A stretch of 64,000 nucleotides of DNA from Agromyces sp. LHK192. GTDB lineage: Bacteria > Actinomycetota > Actinomycetes > Actinomycetales > Microbacteriaceae. Where the stretch lies: positions 2,542,001-2,606,000 of the forward strand of contig NZ_CP034753.1 in the NCBI RefSeq assembly GCF_004006235.1, written 5' to 3'. Under the pieces are notes generated by a model. It searched no databases. It was given only the letters and a program-made list of their open reading frames with translations, and was not told the DNA's origin. The translations under genes were made by a program, and so were the position numbers. Below are positions 42,109 through 49,159 of this stretch, piece by piece; position 1 is the stretch's first letter; the number at the start of each line of letters is the position of its first letter.

Positions 42109-43341
42109 GTGACGGATGCCGCTGCCCCAGACGAACCGCGACCCGGCCCGCGCGCGCCCTGGCAACGGACGGCTGCCGGTGCCGGCCTGCTCGCCGGGGA
42201 CGGCACCGTGCGCGCGACGATCTTCGCCGAGATGAGTGCGCTCGCCACCCGCACCGGTGCGCTGAACCTCGGCCAGGGATTCCCTGACGAGGACGGCCCG
42301 CCCGAGGTGCTCGAGGCCGCTCGCCAGGCGATCGCCGACGGGGTGAACCAGTACCCGCCGGGCCCCGGCATGCCCGTGCTCCGCGAGGCGATCGCACGCC
42401 ACCAGTCCCGCTGGTACGGCTTCGAGGCGGATGCCGCGACCGAGGTGCTGGTCACCGCCGGCGCCACCGAGGCCCTCGCGGCGGCCATCCTCGCATTCGT
42501 GGAACCCGGCGACGAGGTCGTCGCGTTCGAACCGACCTACGACGCGTACGGTGCGCTCGTCGCACGTGCGGGAGGGGTGCTGCGCACGGTCCCACTGGCC
42601 TTCCCCGACTGGCGACCCGATCTCGACGTGCTCGGCGCCGCCGTCTCGGACCGCACGCGGATCATCCTCGTCAACACCCCGCACAACCCGACCGGTGCGG
42701 TCTTCGACCGCGAGGTGCTGGACCGCATCGTCGAGCTGGCCGGACGCCACGACGCGCTGATCGTCACCGACGAGGTGTACGAACACCTCGTGTTCGACGG
42801 GCGGCACGTGCCGATCGCGACGCTGCCCGGGGCGCGCGAGCGGACCATCACGATCTCGTCGGGCGGCAAGACGTTCGCGACGACGGGGTGGAAGGTCGGG
42901 TGGGCGGTCGGCCCCGCCGAACTCATCACGGCCGTGCTCGCGGTGAAGCAGTACCTGACCTACGTGAACGGTGCCCCGTTCCAGCCGGCGATCGCGACAG
43001 GGCTCGACCTGCCCGACGCCCGATTCGCGGATGCCGCGGCCGCGCTGCGGGCCAAGCGCGACGTGCTGGCCGCAGGACTCCGCACTGCGGGCTTCGACGT
43101 CGCGCTGCCCGCTGCGGGCTACTTCGTCGTCGCGGATGCCTCGCCGCTCGGCGTGACCGACGCCGACGCCTTCTGCCGGAGGCTCCCCGAGCTCGCCGGG
43201 GTCGTCGGCGTGCCGCTCACCGCGTTCGTGCGGCCGGAACGGCGCGGGACCGTCTCGAGCCTCGTGCGGTTCGCGTTCTGCAAGCGACTCGAGGTGTTGG
43301 AGGGGGCATCCGGGCGCCTCGCCCGACTGGGAGGGAGGTAG
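42109..43341 (+). CDS. PLP-dependent aminotransferase, class I/II (DapC/MetAT-like)
   Basis: 410 residues. Fold type I: NLGQGFPDEDGPPEVLEAAR, NQYPPGPGMPVLREAIARH, PHNPTGAVFDRE, VTDEVYEHLVFDG and the PLP lysine in SSGGKTFATTGWKVGWAVG. Close to actinobacterial N-succinyldiaminopimelate (DapC) and methionine/kynurenine aminotransferases; the amino donor cannot be fixed from sequence. GTG 42109 follows TACGGT by six bases (leaderless); GTG 42103 is also in frame. Divergent from htrA. Confidence 0.87.
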   Translation: MTDAAAPDEPRPGPRAPWQRTAAGAGLLAGDGTVRATIFAEMSALATRTGALNLGQGFPDEDGPPEVLEAARQAIADGVNQYPPGPGMPVLREAIARHQSRWYGFEADAATEVLVTAGATEALAAAILAFVEPGDEVVAFEPTYDAYGALVARAGGVLRTVPLAFPDWRPDLDVLGAAVSDRTRIILVNTPHNPTGAVFDREVLDRIVELAGRHDALIVTDEVYEHLVFDGRHVPIATLPGARERTITISSGGKTFATTGWKVGWAVGPAELITAVLAVKQYLTYVNGAPFQPAIATGLDLPDARFADAAAALRAKRDVLAAGLRTAGFDVALPAAGYFVVADASPLGVTDADAFCRRLPELAGVVGVPLTAFVRPERRGTVSSLVRFAFCKRLEVLEGASGRLARLGGR

Positions 43342-43364
43342 CGCGACCGGATGACCGGTTGCGC
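43341..43364 (+). terminator. Terminator after aminotransferase
   Basis: GCGCGACCGG / CCGGTTGCGC (10 bp, one G-T) with an ATGA loop, starting at the stop codon, between convergent genes. Confidence 0.6.
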
Positions 43365-43385
43365 GCGGCCGGTGGCGGTCGTTCG

Positions 43386-44270
43386 TCAGCCGCGCGCCCA
43401 GAGCCGTTCGAGCCGCTCGGCGATCTCGGCGGGGTGCTGCATGGGCAGCGAGTGACCGGCATCGGGCCAGAGCTCGACCTCGGCCGTCGGGATGCCGGCG
43501 CGCGCCCGCGCAGCCGCACGACGCCCACCGGCCAGCGAGCGCCCGCCACCGATGGCCACGTAGGTCGGCATCGTCAACCGGGCGAGTTGCGCGTCGCCGA
43601 GCGGCCGCGGCGTCGGCAGCGCACTTCGGAAGGTCTCCGACGCGACGGCGACGAGGGTCCCGACCGGGCTCTGCGCGCGCACCTCCTCGACGTCGACGCC
43701 GCCGAGCGCGGCCAGCGCGTGCTCCCGCCACGCCGTCGGCACGGGGAGGGTCGCGATGGTCGCCCACCAGAACGTCGCCGGCGGCGGCCAGGCGAAGGTG
43801 AAGACGGGTTCGAGGAGCGAGAGCGAGGCGATGCGCTGCGGCTCGCGGACGGCGAGCGCGGCGGCGGTCGCCCCGCCGAACGAGTGCCCGACCGCGTGGA
43901 CGCGCTCGGCGCCGAGGCCGTCGAGCGCCTCGACGAGCCATCGCGCCTGGTCGTCCATCGACGTCATCGGCGCACGCTGCACCGATCGGCCGGCGTCGCC
44001 GAGGGCGTCGACCGCGATGATCGTGCGACCCGACTCGAGCAGCGCGGGCAGGTTGTCGGCCCACATCGGGATGCCCGACGTGATCCCGGGAAGGAGGAGC
44101 ACGGGCGGTCCACCGAGATCGCCCGCCCACGTGCATGCGTGCACCGTGCCGAGGGCGGTGTCGACCTCGGAGACGGCCGTGGTCTGCGGCATGGTCGCCA
44201 GTGCCGCGTCGTAGGCGACGAGATAGCGGGCGCGCGCGGGGTCGTCTCGGAAGGCGCCGATCCGGGGCAT
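43386..44270 (-). CDS. Alpha/beta hydrolase
   Basis: 294 residues. VLLLPGITSGIPMWADNLPA, IIAVDALGDAGRS, nucleophile GHSFGG (Ser), LWPDAGHSLPMQHPAEIAER (His, near the end). Ester or C-C hydrolase of the epoxide hydrolase/2-hydroxymuconate type. ATG 44270 has AGGAGG upstream. It is divergent from a TetR gene with overlapping palindromes between them, so it is the likely TetR target. Confidence 0.88.
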   Translation of the reverse strand: MPRIGAFRDDPARARYLVAYDAALATMPQTTAVSEVDTALGTVHACTWAGDLGGPPVLLLPGITSGIPMWADNLPALLESGRTIIAVDALGDAGRSVQRAPMTSMDDQARWLVEALDGLGAERVHAVGHSFGGATAAALAVREPQRIASLSLLEPVFTFAWPPPATFWWATIATLPVPTAWREHALAALGGVDVEEVRAQSPVGTLVAVASETFRSALPTPRPLGDAQLARLTMPTYVAIGGGRSLAGGRRAAARARAGIPTAEVELWPDAGHSLPMQHPAEIAERLERLWARG

Positions 44271-44301
44271 CCGTCCTCCTGTGATGCAGTCGAGCGGGAC
44301 A

Positions 44302-44321
44302 ATACGATCGTATGGTATCGT
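44302..44321. promoter_or_regulatory. TetR operator candidate between hydrolase and tetR
   Basis: ATACGATCGTAT (44302-44313) is a perfect 12-bp palindrome, and ACGAT-N8-ATCGT (44304-44321) is a second dyad overlapping it. They lie in the 76-bp divergent gap, where both promoters must be. Confidence 0.65.
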
Positions 44322-44346
44322 GGCGGCGCACGGAAGGGATGGATCG

Positions 44347-44937
44347 ATGGAACGGCGGACCGAGATCATCGTCGCGGTGTGGAGCGTCATCCTCGCCAAG
44401 GGCATCGCCGGCGTCTCGATCCGCGCGGTCGCGACCGCGGCCGGCGTCTCGATCGGGCTCGTGCAGCACCACTTCCCCACGAAGGAGGTCCTCATCCGCG
44501 AGAGCGCCGCGGCCATGATCGCCGGGTCCACCGCACGGTTCCTGGCGACGGAGGCCGACGACGAAGCCGCCGTGCGCGACCTCGTCGTCCATGCGATCCC
44601 CGTCTCCCCCGGGCAACGCGACGGGGTCGTCATCTGGCACGCGTACCTCGCCGGATCGGTCGCCGACCCGGAGCTCGCCGCGCTCCTCCGCGACGCCAAG
44701 TCCGGCCAGGAGCGCGAACTGGCCGATCGCCTCTCGACCGGTCGTGCCGTCGCGGATGCCGCCCGCCTCGCACGCACCCTGATCGCGGTCGCCGACGGCC
44801 TGTCGTCACGGGTGATCGCCGGCGGTCTCGACGGAGACGAAGCGGTGGAGACCGCGCTGGCGGCGATCGACGCATTGACCCGCGGAGGGCTGACCCGCGG
44901 ATGGAGCGTGCATCCGGATGCCGCGCAACGAACGTGA
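44347..44937 (+). CDS. TetR family transcriptional regulator
   Basis: 196 residues. N-terminal HTH: ERRTEIIVAVWSVILAKGIA, GVSIRAVATAAGVSIGLVQH, HFPTKEVLIRESAAAM. The ligand domain has a mainly helical pattern with a hydrophobic pocket region (VVIWHAYLAGSVADPELAAL). Likely represses the divergent hydrolase and itself. The last 20 nt overlap the following XRE gene in another frame. Confidence 0.9.
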   Translation: MERRTEIIVAVWSVILAKGIAGVSIRAVATAAGVSIGLVQHHFPTKEVLIRESAAAMIAGSTARFLATEADDEAAVRDLVVHAIPVSPGQRDGVVIWHAYLAGSVADPELAALLRDAKSGQERELADRLSTGRAVADAARLARTLIAVADGLSSRVIAGGLDGDEAVETALAAIDALTRGGLTRGWSVHPDAAQRT

Positions 44938-45730
44938 CCTGGCCGTCGGCGAGTTCCTCAGGATCCGCAGGAGCTCGCTCGCCCCACCGCCGTCGAGCAC
45001 CGCCCGTCGGGTGAGCGGGCTGCGCCGCGAGGAGGTCGCCGAGCGCGCCGGGGTGAGCGTGTCGTACTACACGCGCATCGAGCAGGGCGTCGTCACCGCG
45101 TCCTCCGACGTGCTGTCGGCGATCGGGCGGGCGCTCGCCCTCGACGACGACGACCGCGAGCACCTGCTCGACCTCGTCGCGGCAGCCGACCGCACCGTGC
45201 CGACCGTGCCCGCCGGCGCCGGATCGTCGTCGGCGGCCGCGATCGACGCCGGACTGGCGCGGGTGCTCGAGAGCATCGACGACATTCCGGCCGGCGTCCT
45301 CGGCCACGACATGACCCTGCTCGGGTGGAATCGCCTCGCCCACGAGGTGTTCGCTCCGCACCTCGACTTCGACGGACCCCGCACCCACCGACTGAACTGG
45401 GCCTGGATGCTCTTCATGGACCAGCGGTGCCGTGCGCGCTTCGACCCGTGGGAGCCCGTCGCGATCGACATGGTCGGCCGACTGCGCGCCTCGCGCGCGA
45501 AGCATCCGTGGGCCGGCCCGCTGGCGGCGTTGATCCGGCGCCTGCGAACCGAGTGCGCCGATTTCGAACGCATCTGGCGTCGGTATCCGGTGCGGCTCGG
45601 CGCACTCGGCGAGGTCCGCCTCAGCCATCCCGACCTCGGCACCCTGCGGTTGCGCGACACCGTGCTGCGGACGAACGACGACTCGCAGCAGCTGCTCATC
45701 GTGTTCCACCCCGTCGGCCCGGGCGCCTGA
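44918..45730 (+). CDS. XRE family regulator with MmyB-like ligand domain
   Basis: 270 residues. HTH_31/XRE at residues 1-75 (EFLRIRRSSLAPP, RRVSGLRREEVAERAGVSVS, YYTRIEQGVVTASSDVLSAI) and a C-terminal MmyB-like domain: DDIPAGVLGHDMTLLGWNRL, MDQRCRARFDPWEPVAIDMV, HPDLGTLRLRDTVLRTNDDS. MmyB domains bind fatty-acid or aromatic ligands; such regulators often sit beside a short-chain reductase gene, here the NmrA gene downstream. ATG 44918 lies inside the tetR end. Confidence 0.9.
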   Translation: MPRNERDLAVGEFLRIRRSSLAPPPSSTARRVSGLRREEVAERAGVSVSYYTRIEQGVVTASSDVLSAIGRALALDDDDREHLLDLVAAADRTVPTVPAGAGSSSAAAIDAGLARVLESIDDIPAGVLGHDMTLLGWNRLAHEVFAPHLDFDGPRTHRLNWAWMLFMDQRCRARFDPWEPVAIDMVGRLRASRAKHPWAGPLAALIRRLRTECADFERIWRRYPVRLGALGEVRLSHPDLGTLRLRDTVLRTNDDSQQLLIVFHPVGPGA

Positions 45731-45793
45731 GGCCCCCGGCGCTCGCCGCCCGAGCGCGTGAGGCAGGGCGCGTCGCGCCCGGCGCCCGGGTCT

Positions 45794-45839
45794 CCACGGC
45801 GTGGATACGCACGGACCGGGCTGGTCCGCCGTGCCGTGG
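45794..45839. promoter_or_regulatory. Nested inverted repeats upstream of NmrA gene
   Basis: Outer CCACGGC (45794-45800) / GCCGTGG (45833-45839) and inner CGGACC (45812-45817) / GGTCCG (45823-45828), just before the start at 45858. Could be an XRE operator or a 5'UTR hairpin. Confidence 0.4.
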
Positions 45840-45857
45840 TCGGGTGCACTCGTCGGT

Positions 45858-46748
45858 ATGAACCCATCGATGGATTGGAATCCGATGACCGACCGCATGA
45901 CCGAAGCCACCCGTCGCCTCCCGCACGACGAGCGTCCCGTCCTGGTGACCGGCGCGACGGGCAAGGTGGGTCGCCGCGTCGTCGACCGCCTGCGCGCCGA
46001 CGGCCTCCCCGCGCGAGCCGCCTCGCGCTCGCTGAGCGGCTTCGAGTGGGACGACCCCGACACCTGGGGGCGCCACTTCGACGGCGCGGCGTCCGTCGTG
46101 CTCTCCTACGCTCCCGACATCGCCTACCCCGGCGCCGGCGCGAGCGTCGAGCGCTTCGCCGCAGCGGCCGCCGCGGCCGGCATCCGTCGCGCCGTGCTGC
46201 TCTCGGGCCGCGGCGAGGAGGCCGCCGTCGCCGCCGAGGCGCTCGTGCGCACGCACCTGCCGGCGCTCACCGTCGTCCGCGGGGCCTTCTTCGCGCAGAA
46301 CTTCACCGAGGGCGCACTCGCCGAGTCGGTCGCCATGGGCGAACTGGCGCTCCCCGCACCCGACGCGCCCGAACCGTTCGTCGATGCCGAGGACGTCGCA
46401 GCGATGATCGCCGTCACGGCGGCGCGTCCCGGCCACGAGGGTCGCGTATACGAGGCCACCGGACCCGCGCTGCTGACATTCCGCGAGGCGGCCACCGCGG
46501 TCGCCGCGGCCCGCGGCGCTTCGGTGCACGTCGAGCAGGTGCCGGTCGCGGAGTGGACCGAGCAACTCCGCGCCGCAGGGCTTCCCGACGACCTGGCGGA
46601 TCTCCTGGGCCACCTGTTCACCGAGGTCGTCGACGGCCGCAACGCCCACGTGTCGCCCGACGTCGAGGCGGTCACCGGTCGCCCGCCGACCCCGTTCGCC
46701 GCTTTCGTGCGGCGAGACGTCCGCGCGCGGGCCGTCGCACCGGCGTGA
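45858..46748 (+). CDS. NAD(P)H-binding NmrA-like protein
   Basis: 296 residues. VLVTGATGKVGRRVVDRL is a Rossmann GxxGxxG; ARAASRSLSGFEWDDPDTWG and VVLSYAPDIAYPGAG follow; AVLLSGRGEEAAVAAEALVR and LTVVRGAFFAQNFTEGALAE match NmrA/SDR family 5 proteins. No YxxxK pair. Starts at 45858, 45870 and 45885 are all in frame; the first is given. It follows the XRE/MmyB gene, its probable regulator. The last codons lie in a 46-bp tandem duplication. Confidence 0.85.
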   Translation: MNPSMDWNPMTDRMTEATRRLPHDERPVLVTGATGKVGRRVVDRLRADGLPARAASRSLSGFEWDDPDTWGRHFDGAASVVLSYAPDIAYPGAGASVERFAAAAAAAGIRRAVLLSGRGEEAAVAAEALVRTHLPALTVVRGAFFAQNFTEGALAESVAMGELALPAPDAPEPFVDAEDVAAMIAVTAARPGHEGRVYEATGPALLTFREAATAVAAARGASVHVEQVPVAEWTEQLRAAGLPDDLADLLGHLFTEVVDGRNAHVSPDVEAVTGRPPTPFAAFVRRDVRARAVAPA

Positions 46749-46800
46749 TCGGGCGCGGCGGGACGTCCGCGCGCGGGTCGTCGCACTCGCGTGATCGGCC
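46709..46800. repeat. 46-bp tandem duplication at a gene end
   Basis: Two adjacent, slightly diverged 46-bp copies (46709-46754 and 46755-46800; GACGTCCGCGCGCGGG is shared exactly). Copy 1 covers the end of the NmrA gene; copy 2 is intergenic. The unit is not a multiple of three. Confidence 0.75.
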
Positions 46801-46802
46801 GT

Positions 46803-47675
46803 TCAGGCTCTCTCGGCCACCCCGAACCGCCGCAGCGACAGCGCGGGATTGACCTTCCTGACCGCGTCGATCCGCTCGCGCGACACCCACGCGAGCGCGA
46901 CCGAGGTCTCCTCGCCGACGGTCGCGAGCTCGACGCCCATCGGGTCGACGATCATGCTGTTGCCGGCACCGACCGGCGGCGCCTGGTCGGCCGCGGCCAC
47001 GTACAGCGTGTTCTCGAGGGCTCGCGCGGTCGTCAGCACCCGCCAGTGCGCCTCCTTGAGCGGGCCGCGCACCCACTCCGCGGGCATGCACACCACGTCG
47101 ACGTCGGCGTCGGCGAGACGACGGGTCACCTCGGGGAACCGGGCGTCGTAACAGGTCTGCAGGCCGAAGCGCAGGCCGTCGACGTCGAACGTCTCGGGCT
47201 CCTCGATCGCGCCCGGCTCCACCCACTCCGACTCGCGCTGGCCGAACGCGTCGTAGAGGTGCAGCTTGCGATAGCTCGCGACCAGTGCGCCCGACGGGCC
47301 GAGTGCGACGACCGAGTTGCGGAACCTCCCCGACGTCGTGCCCTGTTCGAGCACCCCGACCACCAGGTGCACGCGCAGCGCGGCCGCGAGGTCGCCGAGC
47401 GCGCGCACGAACTCGCCGTCGAGCGGCTCGGCGGCGTCCGCCATGTCGCGGCCGAGCTCCGGGGTGAAGAACATCGAGTACTCGGGGAACACGACGACCC
47501 GGGCGCCGCGGGATGCCGCGAGGCCGGCGAGTCGGCCGATCTCGGCGAGGTTCGCGTTCGCATCTGCCGTCGGTGCGAACTGCGCGACGGCGACGGCGAC
47601 GGATGCCCCGGCCACGGCTCCGCGCGCGTCGAGGAGGTCTTCTGCTGCGGCGGAGGCGGTCTCTTCGGTGGGCAT
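46803..47675 (-). CDS. Carbon-nitrogen hydrolase (nitrilase superfamily)
   Basis: 290 residues. The Glu-Lys-Cys triad is present: Glu in VVFPEYSMFF, Lys in YRKLHLYDAFGQRES, Cys in GLQTCYDARFPEVTRRLA. Family amidases act on omega-amides, N-carbamoyl compounds or cyanides; the FGQRES stretch fits an omega-amidase-like or DUF-type hydrolase. An N-terminal Ala-rich 20-residue tail precedes SVAVAVAQFAPTAD. ATG at 47675. Cotranscription with the following DfsB gene is possible (9 nt gap). Confidence 0.88.
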   Translation of the reverse strand: MPTEETASAAAEDLLDARGAVAGASVAVAVAQFAPTADANANLAEIGRLAGLAASRGARVVVFPEYSMFFTPELGRDMADAAEPLDGEFVRALGDLAAALRVHLVVGVLEQGTTSGRFRNSVVALGPSGALVASYRKLHLYDAFGQRESEWVEPGAIEEPETFDVDGLRFGLQTCYDARFPEVTRRLADADVDVVCMPAEWVRGPLKEAHWRVLTTARALENTLYVAAADQAPPVGAGNSMIVDPMGVELATVGEETSVALAWVSRERIDAVRKVNPALSLRRFGVAERA

Positions 47676-47684
47676 GCGGCCAGC

Positions 47685-48233
47685 CTAGGCTCGCGCCTCC
47701 GTCGCGGTCGAGATCACCTCGACCGCCCACGCATAGTGGCCGCCGAGGCACTCGTGCACGGGCTCGGCGAGCGCGCCGGCGAGCCATCCGTGCCGGCCCG
47801 GCTCGAAGAGATCGTCGTCGGGGATCGTCTCGATCCGGGCGAGCGCATCGACGTGGCCCTGCCGGAGCCGGACTCTGGCCTGGTCGAGCGCCGCCGCGGC
47901 CGCGCCCGGCAACCGGTAGCGGTCGCGGAGTTCGGCGTTGAGCTCGGCGAGCGACCCCCACGAGTGCCCGGGCGCGGGAAACGCGACGGGATCGCCGCCG
48001 GCCTCGGCATCCAGCCAGCCGAGCAGGAGCACGTGCCAGGCGTGGAGGTGGTTGACGACGTCCTGCACGTCGCGGTCGCGGCGTGCGCCGGCGCTGACCG
48101 CGGCATCCGCCTCGGCACTGAACGGCGCGCTCCGCTCGGAGTCCGGCATCTGCTCGATCAGCCGGTCGAGGTCGCGGTAGCCGCGCATGGCCGCCGCCTC
48201 GAGTGACGCCCTCGTCGTGGGGATGCCGGTCAT
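47685..48233 (-). CDS. ClbS/DfsB family four-helix bundle protein
   Basis: 182 residues. DinB-like fold of the ClbS/DfsB (DUF1706) type: RASLEAAAMRGYRDLDRLIE, DVQDVVNHLHAWHVLLLGWL, PGHSWGSLAELNAELRDRY and the late HECLGGHYAWAVEVISTAT. The founding ClbS is a cyclopropane hydrolase protecting against colibactin; function in this organism is unknown. Its ATG lies 9 nt from the nitrilase stop on the opposite-facing transcript side, so the two genes form a minus-strand pair. Confidence 0.82.
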   Translation of the reverse strand: MTGIPTTRASLEAAAMRGYRDLDRLIEQMPDSERSAPFSAEADAAVSAGARRDRDVQDVVNHLHAWHVLLLGWLDAEAGGDPVAFPAPGHSWGSLAELNAELRDRYRLPGAAAAALDQARVRLRQGHVDALARIETIPDDDLFEPGRHGWLAGALAEPVHECLGGHYAWAVEVISTATEARA

Positions 48234-48287
48234 GCGGCCATCGTAGGGCCCGTCGCGGACGGGCCGCCGTTCGCCTAGCGTGGACGG

Positions 48288-49151
48288 ATGGTGGAGTCAT
48301 CCGCGCGAGCCGCGTCGCTGGTTCGCGTCCCGGCGCTGCGCATCGGGTTCCTGCTCATCCTGCTCGGCATCGTCGGCAGCGTCGTCGACGCGTTCGTGCC
48401 CGGCCTCGCCGCGCTCGGTCGTGTGGACGCGGTGCTGCTCATCGGCGGCCTCGCGCTCACGGTGGTCGGCATGGTGCTCGGGTTCTGGTCGCCGCTCGAT
48501 CGCGGCGAGCCGCTGATCGTGGACTCCCCGGTCTCCGGTCGCTGGCAGGCCGTGAACAGTCCGGGCTCGAAGGTGCCGAGTCACGGCACGCACGCCTACG
48601 GCCAGGCGTACGCCGTCGACCTGGTGCACCGGCCCGACGGCACCGACCACCCCGAGTTCGGCACGGTCGACGCGTTCTCGCTCGAGCCCGAGCGGTTCCC
48701 CGGCTTCGGCGAGCCCCTGTACTCGTGCGCAGACGGCGTCGTCGTGGTCGCGAGCGACCGGCTCCGCGACCACCGCAGTCGCTCGAACCAGGCTGCGCTG
48801 CTCTGGTTCATGTTCGCCGAGGGGTTCGTCCGCGAACTCGGCGGCCCGGGCCGGGTCGTCGGCAACCACCTGATCGTGCGCGCCGACGACGGCTCGCACT
48901 TCGTCTATGCGCACCTGCGGCACCGCAGCGCGAGGGTCGCGGTCGGCGACCGGGTCGCCGCGGGCGATCACGTCGCCGACTGCGGCAACACCGGCAACTC
49001 GACCGAACCGCACCTGCACATCCACCGGCAGGATGTCGCGAGCCTGACGTTCGCGACGGGCCTGCCCTGGGGCATCCGCGGTGGATCCGGCGACGGCGAC
49101 GGGTTCCCGCCGAACGAGGGGTACCTCGACGGGAGACCGGCCGGACGCTGA
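48288..49151 (+). CDS. M23-family peptidase-like membrane protein
   Basis: 287 residues. Two TM helices (residues 17-40 and 50-68), then an outer domain with HGTHAYGQAYAVD (H-x8-D, first metal site), an additional HRPDGTDHPEFG loop and the C-terminal EPHLHIHRQD motif (HxH). These are LytM/M23 endopeptidase hallmarks, though the order and spacing are divergent and the activity is unproven. TAGCGT lies six bases before ATG 48288 (leaderless). It is divergent from the dfsB gene. Confidence 0.85.
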   Translation: MVESSARAASLVRVPALRIGFLLILLGIVGSVVDAFVPGLAALGRVDAVLLIGGLALTVVGMVLGFWSPLDRGEPLIVDSPVSGRWQAVNSPGSKVPSHGTHAYGQAYAVDLVHRPDGTDHPEFGTVDAFSLEPERFPGFGEPLYSCADGVVVVASDRLRDHRSRSNQAALLWFMFAEGFVRELGGPGRVVGNHLIVRADDGSHFVYAHLRHRSARVAVGDRVAAGDHVADCGNTGNSTEPHLHIHRQDVASLTFATGLPWGIRGGSGDGDGFPPNEGYLDGRPAGR

Positions 49152-49159
49152 GCCGCGAC

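Noticed and set aside
45766..45780. GGGCGCgtcGCGCCC hairpin as a terminator for the XRE gene
   Set aside because: Only 6 bp and GC-trivial; not distinguishable from background.
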